Shown here piece after piece: positions 1 through 7,600 of a DNA stretch of 8,086 nt (its first letter is position 1; every line of letters starts with the position of its first letter). The notes under the pieces were generated by a model that was not told the DNA's origin, ran no database searches, and saw only the letters and a program-made list of their open reading frames with translations. The translations under genes were made by a program, and so were the position numbers. The DNA lies in contig JAJRAT010000067.1 of assembly GCA_028682845.1 (NCBI GenBank), forward strand, positions 1-8,086, given 5' to 3'. The stretch is from Methanothrix sp. Lineage in GTDB: Archaea; Halobacteriota; Methanosarcinia; Methanotrichales; Methanotrichaceae.

Positions 1-54
1 GGAAAAAGATATCTTGATATAGTTGAAATCGCTTGTAACATTATTGCTCGATAG
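1..54 (+). CDS. Possible 3' end of a gene entering from the left (partial, 17 codons)
   Basis: Frame 1 is open from the first base to a TAG at 52-54 and reads GKRYLDIVEIACNIIAR. The piece looks like a plausible amphipathic C-terminal helix, and an AGAGGT ribosome-binding-like sequence follows it at once, as would be expected at a gene junction. Seventeen codons are far too few to identify a family, and an open stretch of this length is common by chance. No function is assigned. Confidence 0.2.
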   Translation, partial: GKRYLDIVEIACNIIAR

Positions 55-71
55 CAAAGAGGTAAGCAAAC

Positions 72-194
72 ATGAAAATGCTCATCTGCATGAATAATGC
101 TATATCAAAATCTTTAAGTGATGCATTCTATGATCCGATTTTGGATTCAAGCAGATTATGCAGGGACATTTGCTCTTTATTTCATTATCACTGA
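72..194 (+). CDS. Possible small ORF of 40 aa, function unknown
   Basis: The ATG at 72 is preceded by AGAGGT at 58-63 with an 8-nt spacer, a good archaeal Shine-Dalgarno match, and the frame runs 40 codons to TGA at 192-194. The product begins MKMLICMNNAISK and contains three Cys (residues 6, 30, 34) with no motif I recognise. The stretch is markedly more AT-rich than the genes to its right, so it may be recently acquired, decayed, or simply intergenic. The only positive evidence is the ribosome binding site and its position 17 bp after a possible upstream stop. A chance ORF is at least as likely. Confidence 0.25.
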   Translation: MKMLICMNNAISKSLSDAFYDPILDSSRLCRDICSLFHYH

Positions 195-218
195 TAATAG
201 AAAACTGGATTTCTTGAG

Positions 219-514
219 ATGACAGCGATGTCGGAGTCAGCACCAAGAATTGAGAGCTTGCAGGCATCCACGAATCAAAATATGCCACCGGATCAGCGCG
301 AGCTTAAGCACTCCGGCCTCTTGGCAATATATTTAAAAATATTTTTGGGCATGCATTTGACCGCGAAATAGGTGAAAGTCCCCGTCTCGTTTACAGGGCC
401 ACATTCGCAGCGGTCCTGGTCTTTATTGCTTATCTGATTCTCCTGAACCACCTGAGAAATGATGATTGGAATGCTACCCTTTTCACGGATTGGGTCGGCG
501 TCCTTTTCAATATC
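219..514 (+). other. Probable out-of-frame 5' part of the histidine kinase gene
   Basis: The kinase frame is open upstream of its first ATG (515) back to a TAA at 305-307. From about 383 it encodes a convincing membrane segment (residues reading [17 protein letters not shown] at about 404-451) that continues into the kinase's next transmembrane helices. No ATG, GTG or TTG occurs in that frame between 308 and 514. In the frame one base away, ATG at 219 (or 228) opens a 50-codon ORF that ends with TAG at 369-371, so it overlaps the kinase frame for more than 60 bp. Adding one base within 335-368, for example to the A5 run (335-339), the T5 run (342-346) or the AAA (366-368), would join the two into one protein with about 98 more N-terminal residues. 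I infer a single-base deletion, an assembly error or programmed slippage. Confidence 0.5.
327..346 (+). promoter_or_regulatory. AT-rich TATA-like element, possible alternative promoter for the kinase
   Basis: Twenty consecutive A/T bases include TATATTTAAAAAT, which resembles an archaeal TATA box. Transcription would start near 357. A consensus-like Shine-Dalgarno AGGTGA follows at 370-375, but no ATG, GTG or TTG lies at a usable distance after it; the first in-frame ATG is 515, which has no ribosome binding site. The element may instead be coding sequence if the kinase really begins at 219. Confidence 0.3.
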
Positions 515-3103
515 ATGACTGCCGTCTGCCTTTTCTGTGCCGCCCGCGCCTCTAACAGACTGGATAGAAGGGTCTTTCTCGGATGGTTGATGATAGCCTT
601 CGGGCAGGTTTTGTATGTTCTGGGAGATACGATGTGGGCCTACATGGAGACGGTTCTCTTTGAGTCCCCATTTCCGTCGATCGCAGATATACCGAGCCTT
701 CTGACCTATCCGTTTTTCATGATAGGCATATTGATGTTCCCCTCTGCAGTTCTTTCTTCTCGCGATAGAATAAAGATGATGCTGGATACAAGCATCGTGG
801 TCATAACTTCAGTTCTCATATTCTGGGTATCGCTGATCGGGCCGACCATTGAGCAGAACATGGGGGCGGACGCTTCTACCATGATCCTCTCGGTGGCGTA
901 TCCCGTATTGGATCTGATACTGCTGTTCTTCGCAGTTCAGCTGCTCTTTCGAAAGCTGGAAATTCCCGGAAGACAGGCCTTGATGGCCCTTGCCTTGGGC
1001 ACAGCAATCTGGATAGCGACAGACGTCGCTTTTATGTATGCATCCCTCAGTGGAGCCTATAAACCGGGTGGGATAATCGACTGCGGCTGGATCGCAGCCT
1101 TTCTGGTTATCAGCCTGGCGGGAATCGCCCAGGTCGAATCGGCATTGAAAAAAAATGCATTCAAGAGGCCGAATAATGATGCCAGCTATCTGAAAAATAC
1201 CTGGCCGCTTTATCTGCCGTATCTTTGTGCAGCAGTGGCCTTTGCCATGCTGATCTGGAGCCGGGATCATCATCTCTCCCTCTCTTTCGGATCTCTTTCG
1301 ATTTATGTCGGCATGATTATCGGTCTCGTCATCATCCGCCAGATTCTGGCCTTAAATGAGAACACACATCTTTACAGGAATGCGCAGGAAGAGATAAAAG
1401 AGCGCAAAAACGCCGAGCTTGAGATCGTTCGGCTCAATGAGGAACTGGAAAGGCGCGTCAAGGATCGCACCTATCAGCTTGAGGCCACGAATAAAGACCT
1501 TCAAAAGGCCATCGAGAAGGCGGAATCGGCCACCCGGGCCAAATCCGAATTCCTGGCCAACATGAGCCATGAGATCAGGACGCCCATGAATGCGGTCATC
1601 GGCATGACCAGGCTGCTCATGGAAACCGATCTGAAAGGTGAGCAGAGAGACTACCTTGAGACCATTCACAACAGTGGAAATGCCCTGCTGACGGTGATCA
1701 ATGAGATATTGGATTTCTCAAAGATAGACGGCGGCAAGATGGAATTGGAGCGCCAGGATTACGATCTGTGTATCTGCATCGAGGATTCTATGGACCTGGT
1801 GGCGGCAGATGCCGCAGAGAAGGGATTGGAGCTGGCCTATCGACTGGACGAGGGCGTTCCGGAGAGAATGGTCGGCGATGTGACGCGTCTGCGGCAGGTC
1901 CTGGTCAATTTATTGGGGAACGCCGTGAAGTTCACGGAGACGGGACAGGTGACCCTTTTTGTCAGTGCGTCTCCCAAGGACGATAAAATTACACAGCTTC
2001 ATTTCGCAGTATCCGACACCGGGATCGGCATATCTTCGGAGAACCTCGGCAAGCTCTTCCAGTCCTTCACACAGGTGGACTCGTCCACGACGCGCAACTA
2101 TGGAGGAACGGGGCTGGGGCTGGCCATCAGCAGGCGTTTGGTGGAGCTGATGGGCGGCAGGATCTGGGCGGAAAGCGAGACTATGCGAGGCAGCGTCTTT
2201 CATTTTACCATAACGGCAACCCTTCAGGAATCCTGGGCGGAGATGCGCAAAGTGAAGATGCACAAAGAGACCAAGCTGAAGGGAAAGAGAATTCTGGCGG
2301 TTGACGGCAACGATGAAGTTTTAAAGATGCTGGAGTGGGCGGCGCGCTCATGGGGCATGGTTCCGGAGAGGGCCCTCAGTTTGCAGGATGCCCAAGAGAG
2401 AATGCAGACAGAGAGCTTCGACTTTGTGCTAATGGATGCGAGGATTGCAGGGTCTAAGGGACCCGGAGACATCAAGACGGGAAAGTGCAATGATGCCAAG
2501 CTCGTCATTCTGACATCGATCGGCCAGGGCAATGTGTCTCGTATGCAATCAGACGCCGTTCTGACCAAGCCGGTCAGGACGGTGCAGATGCGCAATCTTT
2601 TGCAGGGGCTCCTGGAGCCGAAGACGGTCGTGTCCGGCGTAGCGGAGGCAAAGCCGTCTTCTGCGGCTGCAAATGTGCAAAACCGTCTCGGCATTTTATT
2701 GGCTGAGGACAATCCCATCAACCAGAAGGTTGCTTTGAGCATGTTGAAGCGCCTGGGATACAAGGCGGATGTCGCCGCCAACGGCCTGGAGGTTCTTCAG
2801 GCGCTGGAGAGGCAGCCTTACGACGTCATTCTCATGGATATTCAGATGCCCGAGATGGACGGGCTTGAAGCGACCAGGATAATCCGGGATAGGGGAATTG
2901 GAGTTCGCATCATTGCCATGACGGCTCATGCTCTGGAGGGCGACAGGGAGCTGTGCCTGAATGCAGGCATGGATGAGTACATCAGCAAGCCGGTGCGCAT
3001 GGAAGAGCTGCAGTCGGCTTTGGATAAGTGTGACGACACAGGCATTCGAGCAACCTATGTGTCGCGAGCAAATGTCATCGCTTCGAGATCAGCGAAAATT
3101 TGA
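515..3103 (+). CDS. Membrane-bound hybrid sensor histidine kinase (HisKA-HATPase-REC-REC), 5' end uncertain
   Basis: The product senses a signal at the membrane, autophosphorylates on His and passes phosphate to receiver domains. From the ATG at 515 it has 862 residues. About eight hydrophobic segments fill residues 20-283. They include a [12 protein letters not shown] motif (37-48) and [13 protein letters not shown] (54-66), resembling an unnamed multi-helix sensor module found in many kinases and GGDEF proteins. A coiled-coil linker (284-345) leads to HisKA with H352 in SHEIRTP, then HATPase with N-box N465/N469, DTGIGI (501-506) and GGTGLGLAI (530-538). The first receiver (about 591-700) keeps D597, D641, T667 and K685 but is degenerate around them. 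The second (about 725-840) is canonical, with E731/D732, D775, T803 and K825. There is no HPt domain and no adjacent response regulator. The start at 515 lacks a ribosome binding site and cuts off an upstream transmembrane helix, so the real start is probably further left. The 3' end overlaps the convergent SET gene. The class is certain; the ligand is unknown. Confidence 0.93.
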   Translation: MTAVCLFCAARASNRLDRRVFLGWLMIAFGQVLYVLGDTMWAYMETVLFESPFPSIADIPSLLTYPFFMIGILMFPSAVLSSRDRIKMMLDTSIVVITSVLIFWVSLIGPTIEQNMGADASTMILSVAYPVLDLILLFFAVQLLFRKLEIPGRQALMALALGTAIWIATDVAFMYASLSGAYKPGGIIDCGWIAAFLVISLAGIAQVESALKKNAFKRPNNDASYLKNTWPLYLPYLCAAVAFAMLIWSRDHHLSLSFGSLSIYVGMIIGLVIIRQILALNENTHLYRNAQEEIKERKNAELEIVRLNEELERRVKDRTYQLEATNKDLQKAIEKAESATRAKSEFLANMSHEIRTPMNAVIGMTRLLMETDLKGEQRDYLETIHNSGNALLTVINEILDFSKIDGGKMELERQDYDLCICIEDSMDLVAADAAEKGLELAYRLDEGVPERMVGDVTRLRQVLVNLLGNAVKFTETGQVTLFVSASPKDDKITQLHFAVSDTGIGISSENLGKLFQSFTQVDSSTTRNYGGTGLGLAISRRLVELMGGRIWAESETMRGSVFHFTITATLQESWAEMRKVKMHKETKLKGKRILAVDGNDEVLKMLEWAARSWGMVPERALSLQDAQERMQTESFDFVLMDARIAGSKGPGDIKTGKCNDAKLVILTSIGQGNVSRMQSDAVLTKPVRTVQMRNLLQGLLEPKTVVSGVAEAKPSSAAANVQNRLGILLAEDNPINQKVALSMLKRLGYKADVAANGLEVLQALERQPYDVILMDIQMPEMDGLEATRIIRDRGIGVRIIAMTAHALEGDRELCLNAGMDEYISKPVRMEELQSALDKCDDTGIRATYVSRANVIASRSAKI

Positions 3104-3680
3104 CGAAAGGGAAGACGCCAGGATTCATCTTTAATTTTATGGCCAGAGCCAGTTCTTCTGCCTTCTCTTCTTTGCAGGAGAAGAGCGGCTGAGGAACTGC
3201 AAATATCTCTTTTGCAGCGGCATTAATTCTCGAATTCCACAGATCCTGGACCTGAGGGGAAACGGGCCATCCAGATCCGACCGTGCCCCGGCAGTTGGCA
3301 GAGCCGCAATTGCATTTCATGCTCCAGGGAAAGGAGCTGTAAAGAAGGGCGTAGTCGATGGTTAGCTCTTCGCCCTTCCGGATATCACGGACGGCGATTT
3401 CGCAATAGATGCCGTTTGCGAATAGGGAAAGCATATTGGCATCGCAGCTATGGTTCACGTCTCCATCGGCAATCACCCAGTTGCCCCATTCGTCTTCCAC
3501 GCCGAATTTGTATAGTCGCTCTTTGGCCTCGGCGGTAAGGGCGGCAAAATGTGCTTTTGGGATATATTTTTCGTCTCTGCCAAAATAAAAGATGATGGTT
3601 CCTCGGGGGATGAACTCGGCGGCGAATGTGCCGCAGCCCTCTATCTCGCTCTTTTTGTTGAGGACTTTGACCAAATACAT
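3075..3680 (-). CDS. SET-domain protein lysine methyltransferase
   Basis: The 201-residue product is predicted to transfer methyl groups from S-adenosylmethionine to protein lysines. The SET hallmarks are in order: [10 protein letters not shown] (12-21, cofactor-binding GxG), NHSC (76-79), and GEELTIDYA with the catalytic Tyr (103-111). A post-SET zinc cluster CxCx4C follows (C123, C125, C130), whose fourth ligand is usually the Cys of NHSC. There is no pre-SET domain. About 70 residues follow the zinc cluster and I do not recognise them. I chose the ATG at 3680 rather than 3713: AAGGT lies 5 nt upstream of it, the SET N-terminus starts naturally at MYLVKV, and the TATA box at 3729-3738 would place the transcript start near 3708, downstream of the 3713 codon. 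Known relatives are eukaryotic SET enzymes and Gö1-SET of Methanosarcina mazei, reported to methylate the chromatin protein MC1. The substrate here is not shown by the sequence. The last 29 bp overlap the convergent kinase gene. Confidence 0.9.
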   Translation of the reverse strand: MYLVKVLNKKSEIEGCGTFAAEFIPRGTIIFYFGRDEKYIPKAHFAALTAEAKERLYKFGVEDEWGNWVIADGDVNHSCDANMLSLFANGIYCEIAVRDIRKGEELTIDYALLYSSFPWSMKCNCGSANCRGTVGSGWPVSPQVQDLWNSRINAAAKEIFAVPQPLFSCKEEKAEELALAIKLKMNPGVFPFVKFSLISKR

Positions 3681-3685
3681 GCTGG

Positions 3686-3690
3686 ACCTT
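3686..3690 (-). promoter_or_regulatory. Ribosome binding site deciding the SET start
   Basis: On the - strand the sequence reads AAGGT-CCAGC-ATG, a partial anti-16S match with a 5-nt spacer before the ATG at 3680. The alternative ATG at 3713 has no such site. Confidence 0.5.
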
Positions 3691-3728
3691 CGGGTGAGTT
3701 TGGACAAACACATAAAAATGTCGGAAAC

Positions 3729-3738
3729 TATTTAAAAA
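3729..3738 (-). promoter_or_regulatory. TATA box of the SET gene
   Basis: TTTTTAAATA on the - strand is an archaeal TATA-like element in the 114-bp gap between the SWIM stop and the SET start. With the usual distance of about 25 nt, transcription would begin near 3708, giving a leader of about 28 nt that contains the AAGGT site. This suggests the SET gene can be transcribed independently of the SNF2-SWIM operon. Confidence 0.5.
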
Positions 3739-3759
3739 TTTTGTAATTATTGGCGGAGG

Positions 3760-3779
3760 GACGGCGAAGGCCGCCCGTC
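3760..3779 (-). terminator. Possible hairpin after the SWIM gene
   Basis: An imperfect inverted repeat (GACGG-CG paired with CG-CCGTC, one bulged base, about 5-nt loop) lies 15 bp downstream of the SWIM stop. The next T-run on the - strand (T5, 3738-3734) is about 21 nt further on and coincides with the SET TATA box. Archaeal termination depends mainly on T-tracts, so this may be a weak terminator or an mRNA 3'-end structure. Confidence 0.25.
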
Positions 3780-3794
3780 GGATCGTGCCGGTCA

Positions 3795-4688
3795 TTATTG
3801 GGGAACGGCTTCGTCGGTCTCTCCTCTGGCCCTCTTTTGCGCGCTGCGGCTTGCCGTCTCGTAAGCCTTTGTCAGCAGGGCGGAGAGGTTGTCTCTCCCC
3901 AATGTCAACGGTGAGTCTCCAAGGCGCTTTAAGACGGAATTTTCCACCTTCGGACCCTTCAGGTCAAGCTCCAAGTGATCGGCTGCCGCCTTCTTTTGCC
4001 AGAAGCAGTCCAACGAATCCTCCAAATTTTTCTCCTTAAAATGAACGCCTGCTACAGGGTCCGGCGAATTGGCCGCTTCCTCATCGTCTCCGGCGGATCG
4101 CAAGGCTCGCAAAGCCTCAATTATCTGGTCCTTTGTCCTGCCGCGGAGCTTGAAAATGAGAAAAGGATCGCCATCGAACTCCTCCGCCAGGAGGTAGTAG
4201 ACGGCTGCGATGTGTTTGCAGGGATTGGACCAATCGGGGCAGGAGCATTCCGTTTGAAGGTCACGATTGCGCTCCGGAAAGAGAGAAACCCCGGCCTCCG
4301 AGAAAGCCTCTTCAATGTTTTGCGGCATCTCGCCGGAGAGTAGGCTGGCTGCAAATACCGCTTTTGAGGCCATGACCCCGGTGACTTTATCCCAATCCTC
4401 ATCGGACAGGGGCTTCAAGGCGATCGAGACTTTGTAGGGTTCGGACATTGTGCCCTGCACCTTGGCCCGGACCATGCCGGGCTGAACATCAATGGAAATA
4501 ACCTGCCCTTTTCTGGCATAGGATCTGCCTCTGGTGAGCCGCGCCCCTAAGTTGAAGGACTCAAGCGTCTGCACCCAGCGCTTCGACCACCAGGTCTCTC
4601 CGATGCAGCCTCGGCGGCTCTTGGCCTTCAGTCCGTTCTTTACCTCTTTCGGCTCTGCCTTCTCGTAGTAGATCCAATAGCGGTTCAT
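3795..4688 (-). CDS. SWIM zinc-finger protein, partner of the SNF2 ATPase (YwqB-like)
   Basis: The protein has 297 residues. The diagnostic SWIM motif CxCx6CxH is at C148, C150, C157 and H159, inside ECSCPDWSNPCKHIAAVYYLL, where the helix after the His is typical of the family. The preceding region (about 30-140) has ETWWSKRWVQTLESF and RGRSYARKGQV, which I recognise as common in SWIM proteins that accompany SNF2 genes. SWIM domains are thought to bind DNA or protein; the exact role of this family is not established. The C-terminal third (about 195-297) is charged and rich in Lys, Asp and Glu. The ATG lies 5 bp after the SNF2 stop (TGA-AGAAC-ATG), with GGAGG 12 nt upstream inside the SNF2 gene, a long but usable spacing, so the two are almost certainly co-transcribed and perhaps translationally coupled. 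Bacillus subtilis ywqA/ywqB is the equivalent pair. It is a small zinc-binding accessory factor with no enzymatic motif. Confidence 0.88.
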   Translation of the reverse strand: MNRYWIYYEKAEPKEVKNGLKAKSRRGCIGETWWSKRWVQTLESFNLGARLTRGRSYARKGQVISIDVQPGMVRAKVQGTMSEPYKVSIALKPLSDEDWDKVTGVMASKAVFAASLLSGEMPQNIEEAFSEAGVSLFPERNRDLQTECSCPDWSNPCKHIAAVYYLLAEEFDGDPFLIFKLRGRTKDQIIEALRALRSAGDDEEAANSPDPVAGVHFKEKNLEDSLDCFWQKKAAADHLELDLKGPKVENSVLKRLGDSPLTLGRDNLSALLTKAYETASRSAQKRARGETDEAVPQ

Positions 4689-4693
4689 GTTCT

Positions 4694-7600
4694 TCAGTCG
4701 CCTCCATGACCCGTGGCAGTAAGCCGCAAGGAGAGGATGTCCCGGAGGGCATCGTTGGAAAGCTCGGTCAGCCAGGACTCGCCCGTTCCGATCACCGATT
4801 CCGCCAGAGCCTTCTTCCGGACGATCAACTGGTCGATCTGCTCTTCCAGGGTTCCCGGACAGACGAATTTGTGGACAAAGACGTTCTTCTTCTGGCCTAT
4901 GCGAAAGGCGCGATCAGTGGCCTGATTCTCGACTGCCGGATTCCACCATCGGTCATAGTGGAAGACCTGATTTGCCGCGGTCAGATTAAGGCCGAAGCCG
5001 CCGGCTTTCAAAGACAGGATGAAGATGGGCACGCTTCCGGACTGGAATCGCTGGATCATTTCGTCTCTTTTCTTTTTGGAGGTGCAGCCGTGCAGGAAGA
5101 GAGCCTCCACGCCGAGCGTCTCCTGGAGCTGGTGGCGGAGCATGGCACCCATTGCCGCAAACTGAGTGAAGATGATGGACCTGTCGCCTTCGGCCAGAAC
5201 CTCGTCGAGCATCTCCTCCAGGCGAGAGAGCTTTCCGGAGCGAGCGCCTAATGAGCTTCCATCCTGTAAGAAGAGGGCCGGGTGGTCGCAGATCTGCTTG
5301 AGCTTGGTCAGGGCGGAAAGGATCAGCCCCTTGCGCTCGATGCCGTCCGATAGCTCGATCTCCCCGAGCATCTCATTTACCACTGCGGAATATAATGATG
5401 CCTGCTCTGCGGTGAGGCTGTAGCCTTCCAGCATCTCGGTTTTCATGGGCAGATCGGAGATCACCGACGCATCGGTCTTCAGCCGCCGCAAGATAAACGG
5501 CTGCACGGTGGCACGCAGTCTCTCAGAGCGGCTTTGGTTCTTGTGCTTTTCAATGGGAAGCACGAATTCTTTGCGGAAGGACTCAGGCGAGCCGAGGAAG
5601 CCGGGATTGAGAAAGTCCAGGATGGACCACAATTCAGAAAGCCTGTTTTCCACGGGTGTGCCGGTGAGAGCGATCCTGTAATCGGCTTTGATCTTTTTGA
5701 TAGATTTTGTCTGGTGGGCGAACCGATTCTTGATATTTTGCGCCTCATCCAGGACCACGTTTCCCCAGGACGATGCGCAAAGCTCCTCTTCGTCTCTCTG
5801 AGCCAGGGCGTAGGTGGTGACGACCACATCCGATTCCTCCGCAGCCTCCTGGAAATCCTGGCCGCAGAGGCGATCCTGGCCGTGATGCAGATGGACTTTC
5901 AGACCCGGAGCAAAACGCTGAAGCTCTCGCTGCCAGTTCCCGGCCACCGACATGGGGCAGATGAGAAGAGACGGCTTGGAGCGGGCCGGAGTGTTTGCAT
6001 TCGAAGATAGGTTTTTCTCACGCTGCCGGAGCAAAAAGGCAATCAATTCCACGGTCTTGCCAAGGCCCATGTCGTCGGCAAGGCATGCACCGAAGCCGAG
6101 ACTGTGCAGATACTCCAGCCATGAGACGCCCCGAAGCTGATAGGGGCGCAGTGTGCCCTGAAGATCGCGGGGAGGGAGGGCGGTTTTAATCCTGCCTGCC
6201 GGATCATTGAGGGCTCGCAGCATCTCATCGATTCGGCCCTCAGCCTCGATGCCCTGGATCGGCATGGCAAGCGGCCCGTCCGGCGAATCCGGGCCGGCCA
6301 TGTTCGCACTCATGCGCAGAGCTTCGGCCAGGGTCATCTCTCGATTCTCATTTGTCCGGAAGAACTCGATGGCCTTCTCGATCTCCTCCGCCCTCAGTTC
6401 CATCCATTCGCCTCTAATGCGGACGAGAGGGATTTTAAGGCGGGAAAGCTCGGCAAACTCAGCCTCTGTGATGGCATTTCCGCCCAATGAGAGCTGCCAG
6501 TCGTATTTGAGGACCGTGTCCAGGCCGAAGTTTGACGGTCCGACCTTTCCGTCCCTTTCCGGAGGATCGAGCAGCTTGATCTTGATTCCCAGGCGAGAGC
6601 CGGGGCGTTCCCACCATGCAGGAAGCTGCACGCCATAGCCGTTCTGCTCCAGGAGCGGGGCAGATTCCCTCAGGAAGGAGTATGCTTCCTCTGTTGTCAT
6701 CCGAATGTCGGAGGGACGGGGATTTTCCAGGCATTTTGCCATAGCGGGAAAGATACGGGCGGCTTTGCCGAGATCAGCCAGGAGCTGCTCTTGTGGATTC
6801 TTGAGCCTCTTCTTCAGGATCGTAAGGGCTCCGGACCTCGTCCGCCAGACATCCGATGCCGGGACGAGCAGGCTGGGGTCGTCTCTGGCCTGCAAGAAGA
6901 AGAGAAGATGCCAGGCATAGTCATCATCGTTAACATCATCGTTAACATCATCGTTAACATCATCGTCAACATCATCATCCGAATCACTCTCATCCGGCAG
7001 GCCAATTTCGCTTTGCAGGCGGTTCCTGGCCGGAGCTTCCAGGCGGAAGCAAGTGCGGAAGGGCACGTCCACGCTCTTCGGCTGGAGCTGAGCCGTCCAG
7101 GATTCCAGGTCGTCAGCCAGGAGTTTGACCTCCCCGGCGGATGCCTTCATGGCTGGGTTCGGAGCGGTGAGGGCCTGGCAGAGCTGGTGGACCGGCGGGA
7201 GAGAAAGAGGCTTTCTGCCGCGACGGACTGGCAAGAGGGAAACGCCGCTCAGGCTGCCACGAACGATGTGGTCCACTGCGCCGTCCACAAAGCTTGATAT
7301 CAGTCTGCTGGATGTGATTTTCAGGCCGGGAGGCGGCAGCAGGCACAGGCAGCTTGGGGGCATGGCCTCGGGAAAGAGTGCGAGGCGCTTTTGAGCCGAT
7401 TCATCCAGAACCGCCCTCCAGACGGCATTCGATCCGCGAACGGCAGGAACGAACAGCTCTTTTGTTACCAGCTCCAAAGAGTGAAAGGCCAGTTGTGACC
7501 AAAAGAGCATCGAATCGGAAAAGGCCGTGCTGGGCGGAGGACGGGCAGGCAGGTCCAGCAGAAGATCGACGGCTGGGCCGGGATCGTAGCCGAGAGCCGG

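Noticed and set aside
100..288. - strand ORF of 62 codons in the left flank
   Set aside because: It has no ribosome binding site, no motif and an unremarkable composition, and it overlaps the more plausible + strand reading frames.
2224..2781. - strand ORF of 185 codons inside the kinase gene
   Set aside because: It is antisense to both receiver domains, whose catalytic residues are intact on the + strand; it has no motif of its own.
3681..3713. Longer SET protein starting at 3713 (11 extra residues)
   Set aside because: That ATG would lie upstream of the transcript start predicted from the TATA box, lacks a ribosome binding site, and the extra residues precede the natural SET N-terminus.
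3448..3795. - strand ORF of 115 codons spanning the SWIM-SET gap
   Set aside because: It crosses the SET promoter and overlaps the conserved SET core in another frame; its sequence has no recognisable domain.
4706..5251. + strand ORF of 181 codons opposite the SNF2 helicase motifs V-VI
   Set aside because: It lies fully antisense to conserved helicase motifs, has no ribosome binding site and no recognisable domain, and is a shadow of the real frame.
6922..6980. Short tandem repeats considered as a CRISPR array or iteron origin
   Set aside because: The units are only 12 bp, directly contiguous without spacers, and in frame within a conserved coding gene.
6791..7297. + strand ORF of 168 codons with an Ile/Val/Asn repeat
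   Set aside because: The IVNI repeat is the antisense reading of the acidic-linker minisatellite; the sense strand belongs to the intact SNF2 gene.
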